Source: an uncultured Victivallales bacterium
GTDB lineage: Bacteria > Verrucomicrobiota > Lentisphaeria > Victivallales > UBA1829
Length of the DNA: 62,758 bases
Assembly (NCBI GenBank): GCA_944390735.1
Contig: CALXRL010000053.1
Location: 1-62,758, forward strand
Direction of reading: 5' to 3'
Below the pieces are notes generated by a model, which was not told the DNA's origin, made no database searches, and saw nothing but the letters and a program-made list of their open reading frames with translations. Each line of letters begins with the position of its first letter. The stretch's first letter is position 1. The translations under genes and the position numbers were made by a program. This document shows positions 28,351 to 35,571 of this stretch, in pieces.

Positions 28351-29004
28351 TTACGGTTTTTGTTCGATTTTCTTTTGCGATTCCATCGTATTCCAGAGGG
28401 ATTTGTCCTTCTGTGCATAGAGGCGCATGTCGAGTGCAAGGTCGTTGAGTGTGATTTGATCCTCTCTTTCTTTGAGTTTTCGGAGAACGGGAAGCCGTTT
28501 TTTTGAAAATTCGGCAAAGACCGGATTCTGCGGGAACTTCCGGATTCCGGCGTTGAAGCGGTCCAGATTCTGACGGAGTTCCGCCGAAGTGGAGGGCGCG
28601 GCAATCTTTTCCGCCAGCACCTCCAGCTCCTCCAGAGCGGCGATTTCATTGGCTGCGGCGACCAGCGGAGGCAGCGGTCCGATCACGCGGATCGCATCCC
28701 TGATGGCCAGTTCCGCCTGTTTCCGGTCGTTCCGGAGCAGAGCCTGTTCCGCTTCCTGAATCCGGATGTTCGCCCGTTCGATATGTTCGAATTCGGAAAG
28801 AAAAACATTGGTCGGGTCCAGTTGCTTGAGCCGCTCGATTTTGGCCAGGGCGTTCTTGTGGTCCTTGCGCTGGAGACTGTCAAATATCTCAAGAATCAGC
28901 TCCGTCCGGACGCGCGGCGGTTCCGGTGCGGGTTTGCCGCACGCGCAGAGCAGGGCGGCGGCCAGCAGGGAGACGGTCGGAAAAATCAGCGGTTTCATCT
29001 TCAT
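28351..29004 (-). CDS. Helical (TPR-like) lipoprotein
   Basis: The 217-residue protein has a lipoprotein signal ending LLCAC, with acylation expected at C22 of ALLCACGKP. The mature part is entirely helical, with paired helices (ILEIFDSLQRKDHKNALAKIERLKQLDP and AEQALLRNDRKQAELAIRDAIRV) that look like TPR repeats. No named family is recognised. It starts within the end of the YbbR-domain gene (ATGA overlap), so it probably works with CdaA/YbbR or simply shares their mRNA. Confidence 0.75.
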   Translation of the reverse strand: MKMKPLIFPTVSLLAAALLCACGKPAPEPPRVRTELILEIFDSLQRKDHKNALAKIERLKQLDPTNVFLSEFEHIERANIRIQEAEQALLRNDRKQAELAIRDAIRVIGPLPPLVAAANEIAALEELEVLAEKIAAPSTSAELRQNLDRFNAGIRKFPQNPVFAEFSKKRLPVLRKLKEREDQITLNDLALDMRLYAQKDKSLWNTMESQKKIEQKP

Positions 29005-30002
29005 TTTTTCAGAATCTTTATTTTGACGGTGGCCGGCAGGATGGACTTGACATCCACCGCGTTGGCCGTGATCCAGCAGCCGACCTCTATGTTGTAGATG
29101 CCGGGCTGGTTCAGGGTTGAAATATCGACATAGGGTTTGACGTCTTCCTGACGCAGCGCATCCACCAGCTGCTTGGGTCCGCTGACCGTGACTTCCACCC
29201 GGGAGCCCGTCAGAAATTCATAGGAGTTCCTGGTGTTGTCATCCAGCACGCGAAGCGGAAGAAGCGAGAAGGTCTTGGTGCGGATGTTCTTTTCAATGTC
29301 GATCTGGACAAAGACGCTGCCCGGACTCACCTTCAGCGTCGGCGTGGAAAGCGGAATTTCGGCATTGTAATCAAAGGATTGAGTGATGTTCCCCAGCGGA
29401 ATCTGCTTCGTCTGGAGAAATTCCAGTTTGTCGAGCACCAGTTTCGGGCCCGTGACCCGGACTTCCGGCGGGGAGACGGTCGTCTTGCTGACCACATATC
29501 CCGAGGGAAGCGGCTTTTTCGTGTCGAAAATCGCCTTCACCTCCACCATTTTGGAGAGGAGAATGTCGTAATCCACCGGAATGACCGCCGGTTCCACGGA
29601 AAGAATCTGCACGCCCGCGGGCCCCCGTACATCTTTCGGCGTCAGCACCAGCTGATACGGTTCGCCCGGCGTATAGGAGTCCGGTTTGAATTCCGGATCC
29701 TCAATGGAGAAATCGTTGTCGGAAAGGTTCTTGAGAATCCGTTCCGATCCCCGGATGCGGAGCTTGACATGCGGCGTTTTCCCGTCGATTTTAATCAGGG
29801 TCAGCGGCTCCGGTCCCCGTTTGAGTACGACGGAGCCGGGAATCCGGACCACCACATTCTGAATGTCGCGTTCCACCCCCATTTTTTCCGAGACGGCAAC
29901 ATAGACGATCAGTGCAAGCATCACCGACAGGAATTTCCGTACAAAATCATGCCGGATGATTCCCGGTACCTTTTTCCAGAGCTTTTTGCGGTCAATCGTC
30001 AT
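29001..30002 (-). CDS. YbbR-domain protein (CdaR-like)
   Basis: The 333-residue protein starts at the ATG at 30002, inside the end of cdaA (11-base overlap). One membrane helix (FLSVMLALIVYVAVSE) anchors an extracytoplasmic chain of YbbR repeats, seen as VVRIPGSV, VKAIFDTKKPLPSGYVV and VEVTVSGPKQLVDAL. YbbR proteins (CdaR in Firmicutes) bind the adjacent diadenylate cyclase and adjust its activity in response to envelope cues. The gene order cdaA-ybbR is conserved in many bacteria; a role in c-di-AMP control is thus likely. Confidence 0.85.
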   Translation of the reverse strand: MTIDRKKLWKKVPGIIRHDFVRKFLSVMLALIVYVAVSEKMGVERDIQNVVVRIPGSVVLKRGPEPLTLIKIDGKTPHVKLRIRGSERILKNLSDNDFSIEDPEFKPDSYTPGEPYQLVLTPKDVRGPAGVQILSVEPAVIPVDYDILLSKMVEVKAIFDTKKPLPSGYVVSKTTVSPPEVRVTGPKLVLDKLEFLQTKQIPLGNITQSFDYNAEIPLSTPTLKVSPGSVFVQIDIEKNIRTKTFSLLPLRVLDDNTRNSYEFLTGSRVEVTVSGPKQLVDALRQEDVKPYVDISTLNQPGIYNIEVGCWITANAVDVKSILPATVKIKILKK

Positions 30003-30816
30003 TGGACATCTCCATGTCAAGCACATCCAGTTTTTTCCTCCCCTCCTTGTCGATGAGGGCGTGAATCAGGATTTCGGAGAGCTGATCGTGCGTCAGATGA
30101 CGCTTCAGATCGCCGCGCATTGCCACGCTGATCGTTCCGGTCTCCTCGGAGACGATTACGGCGACCGCATCCGTTTCCTCGGTCACTCCGATGGCGGCGC
30201 GGTGCCGGGTCCCGATATTCATGTGGGCATATTCCGGCTGCTGGGTCAGGGGAAGAATCGCATGAGCCGCTTCAATCGTATCCCCCCGGATGATCAGCGC
30301 CCCGTCATGCAGCGGCGAATTCGGATAGAACAGCGACTGCAGAAGAAGGGAATTCACCTTCGCCTCCAGACTGACCGCGCTGTTCTTGATGCTGGCCAGA
30401 CCGATCTGCCGTTCAAACACGATCAGGGCGCCCGTTTTGCTTTTGGCCATCTGCGTCACGGCGGCAACGGTTTCCCGGATCGTTTTCTTCTGCACGTCGG
30501 CATGGTGTGGAAAATAGGTGCTTCCCAGCTGGGCGAAGGCCCGGCGGAGTTCCGGCTGAAAGATCACCACCAGGGCAATCGACGCAATCGTCCAGAAATA
30601 TTCCAGAAGCCAGCTCAGAACTTCCAGCTTCAGCGTATTGGTCAGAATCGTAAGAAAGATCAGCGCAATGACGCATCCGGCAAAGACGCTTGCTCCGCGG
30701 GTCCCGCGCAGAAAATAGAGTACACAGTAAATCAGGATCGCAATGACCCCGAAGTCCAGATACGGCCTCACGGTATTGTAAATATATAAAATGTTCTCCA
30801 GAATCGGCGATGACAT
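29992..30816 (-). CDS. cdaA: Diadenylate cyclase CdaA
   Basis: CdaA makes cyclic di-AMP from two ATP. The 274-residue protein has three N-terminal membrane helices (residues about 18-90) and a cytoplasmic DAC domain with both catalytic motifs: DGALIIRGD and GTRHRAAIGVTE (DGA and RHR). c-di-AMP controls potassium and osmolyte transport and cell-wall homeostasis. It is the first gene of the cdaA-ybbR-lipoprotein operon and has its own promoter at 30842-30869. Confidence 0.95.
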   Translation of the reverse strand: MSSPILENILYIYNTVRPYLDFGVIAILIYCVLYFLRGTRGASVFAGCVIALIFLTILTNTLKLEVLSWLLEYFWTIASIALVVIFQPELRRAFAQLGSTYFPHHADVQKKTIRETVAAVTQMAKSKTGALIVFERQIGLASIKNSAVSLEAKVNSLLLQSLFYPNSPLHDGALIIRGDTIEAAHAILPLTQQPEYAHMNIGTRHRAAIGVTEETDAVAVIVSEETGTISVAMRGDLKRHLTHDQLSEILIHALIDKEGRKKLDVLDMEMSNDD

Positions 30817-30841
30817 TTAAGCGCTCCATTTGATGCAGAAG

Positions 30842-30869
30842 AATATACATCGCCTCATACAAATTGCAA
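30842..30869 (-). promoter_or_regulatory. Promoter of cdaA
   Basis: On the minus strand TTGCAA (30869-30864) and TATATT (30847-30842) are spaced by 16 bases, about 25 bases before the start codon. Confidence 0.7.
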
Positions 30870-30954
30870 CAGGAATTTTCCCTGAAAACAGCGGAAAGTT
30901 CCGGCAGAATCGCTCTTTCGGGGATTTCTTATCTGGAACTTCCGGTGGAAATAT

Positions 30955-31006
30955 CCCCGTTTTCATTCCGTCCGGGGAAGATGGTTCCGGAGAAATGAAA
31001 ACGGGG
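30955..31006. other. Long inverted repeat between cdaA and the pseudopilin unit
   Basis: Arms CCCCGTTTTCATT (30955-30967) and AATGAAAACGGGG (30994-31006) are perfect complements with a 26-base loop that itself contains CCGG pairs. No T-run follows on either strand, so it is either an atypical terminator for the 31057-31509 gene or a structured leader. Confidence 0.55.
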
Positions 31007-31056
31007 GGAGGTTTTCTCTGCCGCTGCAGATTTCGGGGGCAGGGAGGATGGAGGAA

Positions 31057-31509
31057 TCAGAGTTCTTTAATTTCCGAAAGTCCGTATCCTCTGCTTGTCT
31101 TCTGCATGTAGATCAGGATGGAGGAGCCATCCTGTTTCAGTTTGCAGCTGACGATGAATTTATGTCCGGCGTTGCTGAGACATTTGACTTCCGGATCCTG
31201 CAATGTCAGTCTGGAACCGTTTTTTTTCAGGACGGCAAGACTGCTTTCTACCGGATCGCTTCCCGTTTCTGTTTTCATCATGAGGCGTTTGTCTCTGCTG
31301 TGTACAAAGATCCGCTCCAGAGGAGATGTACCCTGTTCGTTGTAGAGATTGACAAGTTCACGGGTCAGTTGAAGGACCTCCTTCTGCTGTGGTCCGGCAA
31401 CGGGAATTTCCCGTGTGGTATAGGAGTCTTCGCCGTTATCGCCGGCATTGAGCCAGAGTGCGATTCCGCCGCAGACAAGAAGGGTCGGGATGATCAGTTT
31501 CCATTTCAT
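31057..31509 (-). CDS. Small membrane-anchored protein next to a pseudopilin
   Basis: The 150-residue protein starts MKWKLIIPTLLVCGGIALWL, an uncleaved anchor or signal sequence. The remaining ~125 residues are soluble and extracytoplasmic (EVLQLTRELVNLYNEQG, VESSLAVLKKNGSRLTL, KFIVSCKLKQDGSSILIYMQ). No family is recognised. It is 18 bases downstream of the pseudopilin gene on the same strand, so it is probably made together with it. A periplasmic partner or assembly protein is a reasonable guess, not shown by sequence. Confidence 0.7.
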   Translation of the reverse strand: MKWKLIIPTLLVCGGIALWLNAGDNGEDSYTTREIPVAGPQQKEVLQLTRELVNLYNEQGTSPLERIFVHSRDKRLMMKTETGSDPVESSLAVLKKNGSRLTLQDPEVKCLSNAGHKFIVSCKLKQDGSSILIYMQKTSRGYGLSEIKEL

Positions 31510-31527
31510 GAGAGGAGTCTCCTATGA

Positions 31528-32388
31528 TCAGGGGTTGGAGGTGGTGAAGGTGGAGTCCGGATCGTAAAGACGGTCGTCATCGGAATTGATTCCGAGGCCG
31601 CCGGCATGGTGAGCGACTCTGGCGTCGCCGTCGCCGCAGCCGATGAAGCCCGGACGTTCTGTGCTTGCGTGTCCGTCCGCCCATGCGATGTTTGCCGTTT
31701 TGCCATGGCGGAAATGGGTGTTGCAGTTGTCAATCGTATGCAGCGGCTTGAAATTCGCTTCCGAAAGCGGGGTGTTACTCATTGCTTCGCCCGCGGCATC
31801 GCCGTAGCTGACGATCGACGAGGGCTTTTTCAGTTTCCCTGGGCGAACCAGCGTGGACTTCGTGTTCTTTCCCATTCCCATGCCGAGTTCCCAGCCGTGA
31901 ATGCTGTTGTTGGCTCCGTAGCCGCCCGGAGGAGCGCTGTCCGCTTTGTAGCCGCCTTTGCTCATGTAGTCCTGAATCCACGGGTCGGGACAGAAGAAGA
32001 TGTTGGAGGAAATCTGGCTTTGCGCCGTCTGATCCAGACCAGCTTTCTTGATGTAGGAGGTCAGATAACCGTCCTGTGTATAGTCGAATGTCCCTTTTGT
32101 AATGCCTTTCCCGAACCAGGTCGGGCCATTGGTTTTTATCATGGAGACTTTGATCGGAGCGTAGAAATCAAAGTCCGCCGCATACATGGCATCCGCCGTC
32201 CCGATCTGCTTCAGCCGCGAGAGGCAGGAGGCGCCGATCCCCTTGTTCCTTGCCGATCCCAATGCCGGAAGAAGCATTCCGGCCAGAATCGCTATGACGG
32301 TAATTACTACAAGAAGTTCTATCAGCGTGAACTTCTTCCGCTTCTTTTCCTTCCCTTGTTTTGGGTTCCTGAAAATCAAGGCGTTCAT
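31528..32388 (-). CDS. Type II secretion-type pseudopilin with H-X9-DG motif
   Basis: The 286-residue protein has a class III (prepilin) leader: a basic segment [10 protein letters not shown] followed by [20 protein letters not shown], with Glu at +5. The residue before the cleavage point is Lys rather than Gly. Then come [11 protein letters not shown] and, near the C-terminus, [17 protein letters not shown], the H-X9-DG motif of a pseudopilin family greatly expanded in Lentisphaerae, Verrucomicrobia and Planctomycetes. Such proteins are processed by a prepilin peptidase and inserted in the inner membrane. Function in this phylum is unproven. It is transcribed from a strong promoter in the region with four TTAG-N6-CTAA sites. 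Confidence 0.9.
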   Translation of the reverse strand: MNALIFRNPKQGKEKKRKKFTLIELLVVITVIAILAGMLLPALGSARNKGIGASCLSRLKQIGTADAMYAADFDFYAPIKVSMIKTNGPTWFGKGITKGTFDYTQDGYLTSYIKKAGLDQTAQSQISSNIFFCPDPWIQDYMSKGGYKADSAPPGGYGANNSIHGWELGMGMGKNTKSTLVRPGKLKKPSSIVSYGDAAGEAMSNTPLSEANFKPLHTIDNCNTHFRHGKTANIAWADGHASTERPGFIGCGDGDARVAHHAGGLGINSDDDRLYDPDSTFTTSNP

Positions 32389-32425
32389 TTTTCTCTTTCT
32401 TCTCCTTTCGTTTGAAAAAGATATG

Positions 32426-32443
32426 AATTAGTCTAGTCTAATT
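32426..32443. promoter_or_regulatory. TTAG-N6-CTAA site 1
   Basis: The inverted repeat AATTAG-TCTAGT-CTAATT lies in the leader of the pseudopilin mRNA, about 61-78 bases after the predicted start. Confidence 0.65.
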
Positions 32444-32510
32444 ATTATTCGGTTTCTTCCCTCCGAGTTTTGCGGGGGAGGGAATGCGCCGTTCTTGATT
32501 CGTATGTGGT

Positions 32511-32538
32511 ATTATAGCATGAATTTTGAAAATGTCAA
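32511..32538 (-). promoter_or_regulatory. Perfect-consensus promoter of the pseudopilin gene
   Basis: On the minus strand TTGACA (32538-32533) and TATAAT (32516-32511) are spaced by 16 bases. The leader to the start codon is about 115 bases. Confidence 0.85.
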
Positions 32539-32543
32539 TCAAT

Positions 32544-32565
32544 AAAATTAGCTTTATCTAATTTT
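32544..32565. promoter_or_regulatory. TTAG-N6-CTAA site 2
   Basis: The arms AAAATTAG / CTAATTTT flank CTTTAT. The site ends 5 bases upstream of the -35 of the minus-strand promoter. Confidence 0.7.
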
Positions 32566-32628
32566 TTTCACTTTCCTCTTCTTTCATGAAGATCTGACAG
32601 AAAGGAGAGGGTGGGAATTTGTTTTTTT

Positions 32629-32644
32629 ATTAGTTAATTCTAAT
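32629..32644. promoter_or_regulatory. TTAG-N6-CTAA site 3
   Basis: The repeat ATTAG-TTAATT-CTAAT ends 7 bases upstream of the -35 of the plus-strand promoter. Confidence 0.7.
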
Positions 32645-32651
32645 TTCCGGT

Positions 32652-32679
32652 TTGAAAATATCCTTTTTACAGATATATT
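32652..32679 (+). promoter_or_regulatory. Promoter of the HmuTUV-like operon
   Basis: TTGAAA (32652-32657) and TATATT (32674-32679) are spaced by 16 bases. The leader before the first gene is about 170 bases and includes site 4. Confidence 0.7.
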
Positions 32680-32767
32680 ACGGTAGAGAAAACACCAAAG
32701 TCAAAAACAGTCATGCACGCAACGTAAGGAGTCCGTTATCGAAGAAACTGAAAATTTTTTATACAGG

Positions 32768-32787
32768 AAGTTAGATTAATCTAACTT
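32768..32787. promoter_or_regulatory. TTAG-N6-CTAA site 4 (perfect 20-base palindrome)
   Basis: AAGTTAG-ATTAAT-CTAACTT is fully self-complementary over 20 bases. It lies about 82-101 bases after the predicted plus-strand start. Confidence 0.75.
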
Positions 32788-32855
32788 ATTTTTTGTTTTT
32801 TCTCCGGAGGCTCAACGAGATCCGGAGAGAGTGAAAGAAACGAACGGAAAAGGAA

Positions 32856-33572
32856 ATGGGCGGATTTATTTTACTGATACTGTTTGCCGCATGGTTGCAG
32901 AGCATGTTGAAATTGACTCTGCTGCCGCGCTGGATCCGCTGGATTATTCTAGCTGCGGCAATGCTTCCCGTATTCTTTTTCAAGGATCGTCTGGCCTCCT
33001 GCAATCTGCAGATGATTGAGGAGTTTCTTTCGAACGGCGACAATCTGCGGGATTTGTGCGCACTGGTGGTGATACAGGAGCTTCTGGCTCTGGTGATCGG
33101 ATTATCTCTTCTGAAGGAACGGGAGCTGGGAATCCGGGTTCACAAGTGGAAATATCTTGCGCTTCTTCCTTCTCTTCTGCTGCCGGTCGGCGCGATGTAT
33201 GCGGAGGCACTTGCCTTCAATACGCTTCTGCGGTACAGCTTTACACAGATCATGTGGGGAGTCGGAGTGCTTCTGGTTCTGTTTTCCGCAGGGGGCTGTG
33301 AGCTTTTCGCGTGTCTGAGACGGACGATGCTTGACAAGATCAGTGCGACGATGACTGCAACCTGGATGCTTCTTCTTCTGGCGGTATTCATGCCGTCCGC
33401 GGTGGAAGGGCGGCTTTCTCCGGGGGATGGCCTTCCGACGGAGGACTGGCCGAGGAATCTCGCCATTCTGGGAATTCTCGCACTGCTGACGGCGCTTTCC
33501 GCCGTTGGATTTCAACTTTACAGAAACTACAAGGAAAAGAAAAGGAAATGCGTTATATTACCGAGATTCTGA
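32856..33572 (+). CDS. Polytopic membrane protein, HmuT-like position
   Basis: The 238-residue protein has about seven hydrophobic helices and little else (for example LCALVVIQELLALVIGLSLL and MWGVGVLLVLFSAGG). I do not recognise a firm family. Its place directly before an ExbB/TolQ-type protein and a DUF2149 protein is the arrangement of hmuT-hmuU-hmuV in Bacteroidetes heme loci and of related DUF2162/ExbB/DUF2149 groups in archaea (from memory). The start follows GGAAAAGGAA closely. The last 25 bases overlap the ExbB-like gene. A proton-driven transport or energising function is inferred from the neighbours only. Confidence 0.65.
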   Translation: MGGFILLILFAAWLQSMLKLTLLPRWIRWIILAAAMLPVFFFKDRLASCNLQMIEEFLSNGDNLRDLCALVVIQELLALVIGLSLLKERELGIRVHKWKYLALLPSLLLPVGAMYAEALAFNTLLRYSFTQIMWGVGVLLVLFSAGGCELFACLRRTMLDKISATMTATWMLLLLAVFMPSAVEGRLSPGDGLPTEDWPRNLAILGILALLTALSAVGFQLYRNYKEKKRKCVILPRF

Positions 33573-34144
33573 ACTGGGTGTCCGCAAGTTTCATGCTTCC
33601 GGATATTGTGCTGCTGCTTGCTGCGATGATTTTTGCTCTGGTGGAGCTGGGGGGATTCTGCTCGACCTATCTGATGCTTCTCCGGCAGCGGCGGAAACGC
33701 GAGGAGATCATGAAAGCTCTCCGGGCGGAGAAGGATCTGAATGCGGAAACACTCGGCGGCGGAGTGTTTGCCCGTCATCTCGCCGAACTGATCGAACTGG
33801 ACTGGGATCCGATCCATTGCGAAAAACGGATCTTCGATTTTTCCCAGAAATATGAACATGAACTGGAACGGGCGCGCTTCATGATGAAGGTGGGACCGAT
33901 GCTCGGGCTGATGGGAACCCTGATTCCCATGGGACCCGCGCTTGCGGGGCTGGCTTCCGGAGACATCGGGTCCATGGCGTACAATATGCAGATCGCCTTC
34001 GGAACCACGGTGGTCGGAATTTTTGTCGCCGGAGTCGGACTGCTTCTGTATTCCGTGAAGCGCCACTGGTTCGCCGATGAAATTTCCTGTTTGCAGTATG
34101 CGCTGGATCTCAAATGCCGAAGCGGGGAGACGACTCATGAATAA
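33548..34144 (+). CDS. MotA/TolQ/ExbB-type proton channel protein (HmuU-like)
   Basis: The 198-residue protein has three membrane helices: residues about 15-40, then a cytoplasmic charged domain (RRKREEIMKALRAEKDL), then about 108-135 and 145-168. The MotA/ExbB core is FMMKVGPMLGLMGTLIPMGPALAGLASGD followed by AFGTTVVGIFVAGVGLLLY. These proteins form proton channels that drive work in the envelope with a small partner carrying one helix. Here the partner is the overlapping DUF2149 gene instead of ExbD/TolR. AAGGA 12 bases upstream and overlap with the preceding gene support translational coupling. Confidence 0.88.
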   Translation: MRYITEILNWVSASFMLPDIVLLLAAMIFALVELGGFCSTYLMLLRQRRKREEIMKALRAEKDLNAETLGGGVFARHLAELIELDWDPIHCEKRIFDFSQKYEHELERARFMMKVGPMLGLMGTLIPMGPALAGLASGDIGSMAYNMQIAFGTTVVGIFVAGVGLLLYSVKRHWFADEISCLQYALDLKCRSGETTHE

Positions 34145-34478
34145 CTCCCGTCGCTATGACCGCTTCCTGACCGAAGAGGACTGCGACCCGCTGACCGGTT
34201 TGATCAATCTCTTTGATGCGGCAATGGTTTTCGCGGTCGCTCTGATGGTCGCCTTTGTCATTCACAGCCGCATGACGGAGTTCCTGACCGCAAAGGATGT
34301 CACCTATGTGAAGAATGCGGGCAAGCCGGATATGGAGATCATCGTCAAAAAGGAGAACAAGGTGACCCGTTACAAGTCGGAGAAGACCAGCGGATCGGGC
34401 CGCGGACAGCGGGTCGGCATCGCCTACCGTCTCGAAAACGGCGAGATCATCTATGTTCCGGAGCCGGCGCAGCCGTAA
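34137..34478 (+). CDS. DUF2149 protein (HmuV-like), ExbD-like partner
   Basis: The 113-residue protein starts at the ATG at 34137, overlapping the ExbB-like gene by 8 bases. DPLTGLINLFDAAMVFAVALMVA is the family start: a conserved Asp within a single membrane helix (residues about 22-43), as in ExbD/TolR. The C-terminal RVGIAYRLENGEIIYVPE is the DUF2149 signature. The Asp in NLFDAAM is a candidate proton-carrying residue by analogy with ExbD. DUF2149 genes occur beside ExbB homologues and CobN-like chelatases; no CobN-like gene is in this window. Confidence 0.87.
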   Translation: MNNSRRYDRFLTEEDCDPLTGLINLFDAAMVFAVALMVAFVIHSRMTEFLTAKDVTYVKNAGKPDMEIIVKKENKVTRYKSEKTSGSGRGQRVGIAYRLENGEIIYVPEPAQP

Positions 34479-34507
34479 GGGCTTTTTGCAGGAGAGTCGA
34501 TTGATCC

Positions 34508-34534
34508 GGCCGGGGGGACGGTTGCTCCCCGGCC
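34508..34534 (+). terminator. Possible terminator after the DUF2149 gene
   Basis: The GC-rich stem GGCCGGGG / CCCCGGCC (34508-34515, 34527-34534) is followed by TCCTTTCTGTTT, a weak T-tract. Confidence 0.5.
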
Positions 34535-34656
34535 TCCTTTCTGTTTCTCCCGCAACGGGATGCGGGATTCGGATCGGCGGCGGACCGGAGAAAAGAGCTC
34601 CGCCCCGGTTTTGCCCCCTTTTCCACGGAAAAATGACCGGCTCCCGGAAATCCGGC

Positions 34657-34684
34657 TTGATTTTTGAGGAAAGCATTGTAATTT
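34657..34684 (+). promoter_or_regulatory. Possible promoter of the MIF-like gene
   Basis: TTGATT (34657-34662) and TAATTT (34679-34684) are spaced by 16 bases, about 45 bases before the start codon. Confidence 0.45.
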
Positions 34685-34727
34685 CAGAATAGACGGAAAC
34701 TCTTTCCAGAAACAGGAGGAAGAAACA

Positions 34728-35069
34728 ATGCCGATAATTCGAATTCAGACATCCAATGCCGTTGCGGACAAAACTGCGCTTGCGAAGGCAATCTCCGCCG
34801 CGGCTCAGGAGGCAACAGGCAAGCCGGAATGCTATATGCAGCTCATCGTGGAAGACAAGATTTTTATGACGCTGGGAGGCAGCGAGGCTCCCACAGCGCT
34901 CCTGGAATTCCGGGCGATCGGAGGACTTTCCCATCCGGCGTGCAGGAAATTCAGCGCTCTTGTCTGCGGAATTCTGCAGGAGCAGCAGAACATTTCCCCC
35001 GACCGGGTCTACATCAACTTCATGGAATTCGATGCCTCCAACTGGGGCTGGAATTCCGGAACGTTTTAA
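34728..35069 (+). CDS. MIF-like (macrophage migration inhibitory factor) tautomerase family protein
   Basis: The 113-residue protein begins MPIIRIQTSNAV, so after Met removal the catalytic N-terminal proline of the tautomerase superfamily is exposed. CYMQLIVEDKIFMTLGGSEAPTALLEFRAIGGL and RVYINFMEFDASNWGWNSGTF match MIF/phenylpyruvate tautomerase proteins, including the Trp-rich end. Bacterial MIF homologues tautomerise small oxoacids; the cellular role is usually unknown. It lies 15 bases before the CBS-domain gene and is likely co-transcribed with it. Confidence 0.92.
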   Translation: MPIIRIQTSNAVADKTALAKAISAAAQEATGKPECYMQLIVEDKIFMTLGGSEAPTALLEFRAIGGLSHPACRKFSALVCGILQEQQNISPDRVYINFMEFDASNWGWNSGTF

Positions 35070-35084
35070 GGAAAGGAGCGGAAG

Positions 35085-35549
35085 ATGAAACTGGGAAAAG
35101 TGCTTGCGGAAAAGAAGGACGGACAGCGTCTTTACACGATCGAATCCGGATCGTCGATCCGGGCCGCGGCAAAGAAGATCGTCAGTCTGAAGACCGGATA
35201 TCTGATGGTCCGCGCGAAGGGGGTCGATCCGGCGGAATTCATCGGGATCCTGACCAAATATGATGTGATCAAGTCGCTCTGTTTTGACAACTCCAATCCG
35301 GATACGGACAAGGTCGATGATTTCATGACCCGGAAAATGATCGTCGCCAATGTGATCGACGATGTGGAGTATCTGACCAATGTGATGGTGCGTCACGGCC
35401 TGAGCTATCTGCCGGTGATCGAAGGCAAGCAGATTGTCGGGGTGCTGAGCAGAAGCGATATTCTTGCAGAGCTCAATGTCGAGCGTGACATTGAACTGCA
35501 GTGGCTGGCCGACTATTCCGGAGCCTCTCCGAAAGTCAGCGTATATTGA
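35085..35549 (+). CDS. Two-CBS-domain protein
   Basis: The 154-residue protein consists essentially of a CBS pair (Bateman module): first copy SSIRAAAKKIVSLKTGYLMVRAKG to DVIKSL, second copy VDDFMTRKMIVANVIDD to LSYLPVIEGKQIVGVLSRSDI. CBS pairs bind adenine nucleotides such as AMP, ATP or c-di-AMP. No catalytic domain is attached, so it is probably a small sensor. A cdaA gene 5 kb away makes c-di-AMP a possible ligand (speculative). It sits between the MIF-like and HdeD-like genes with short gaps. Confidence 0.87.
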   Translation: MKLGKVLAEKKDGQRLYTIESGSSIRAAAKKIVSLKTGYLMVRAKGVDPAEFIGILTKYDVIKSLCFDNSNPDTDKVDDFMTRKMIVANVIDDVEYLTNVMVRHGLSYLPVIEGKQIVGVLSRSDILAELNVERDIELQWLADYSGASPKVSVY

Positions 35550-35571
35550 AAAGGAACGGGGGGTGAATCTT

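Larger units (their letters stand above)
32389..32855. promoter_or_regulatory. AT-rich divergent control region with four inverted repeats
   Basis: This 467-base region is distinctly AT-rich compared with its surroundings and holds no gene. It contains two outward-facing promoters (32511-32538 minus, 32652-32679 plus) and four TTAG-N6-CTAA repeats. The two inner repeats are centred 16.5 and 15.5 bases upstream of the two -35 elements. The two outer ones lie roughly 60-100 bases downstream of the predicted starts. Confidence 0.75.

Noticed and set aside
35563..35571. GTG at 35563 as certain start of the HdeD-like gene
   Set aside because: Spacing is good but the ATG at 35572 is equally plausible; left as an alternative.
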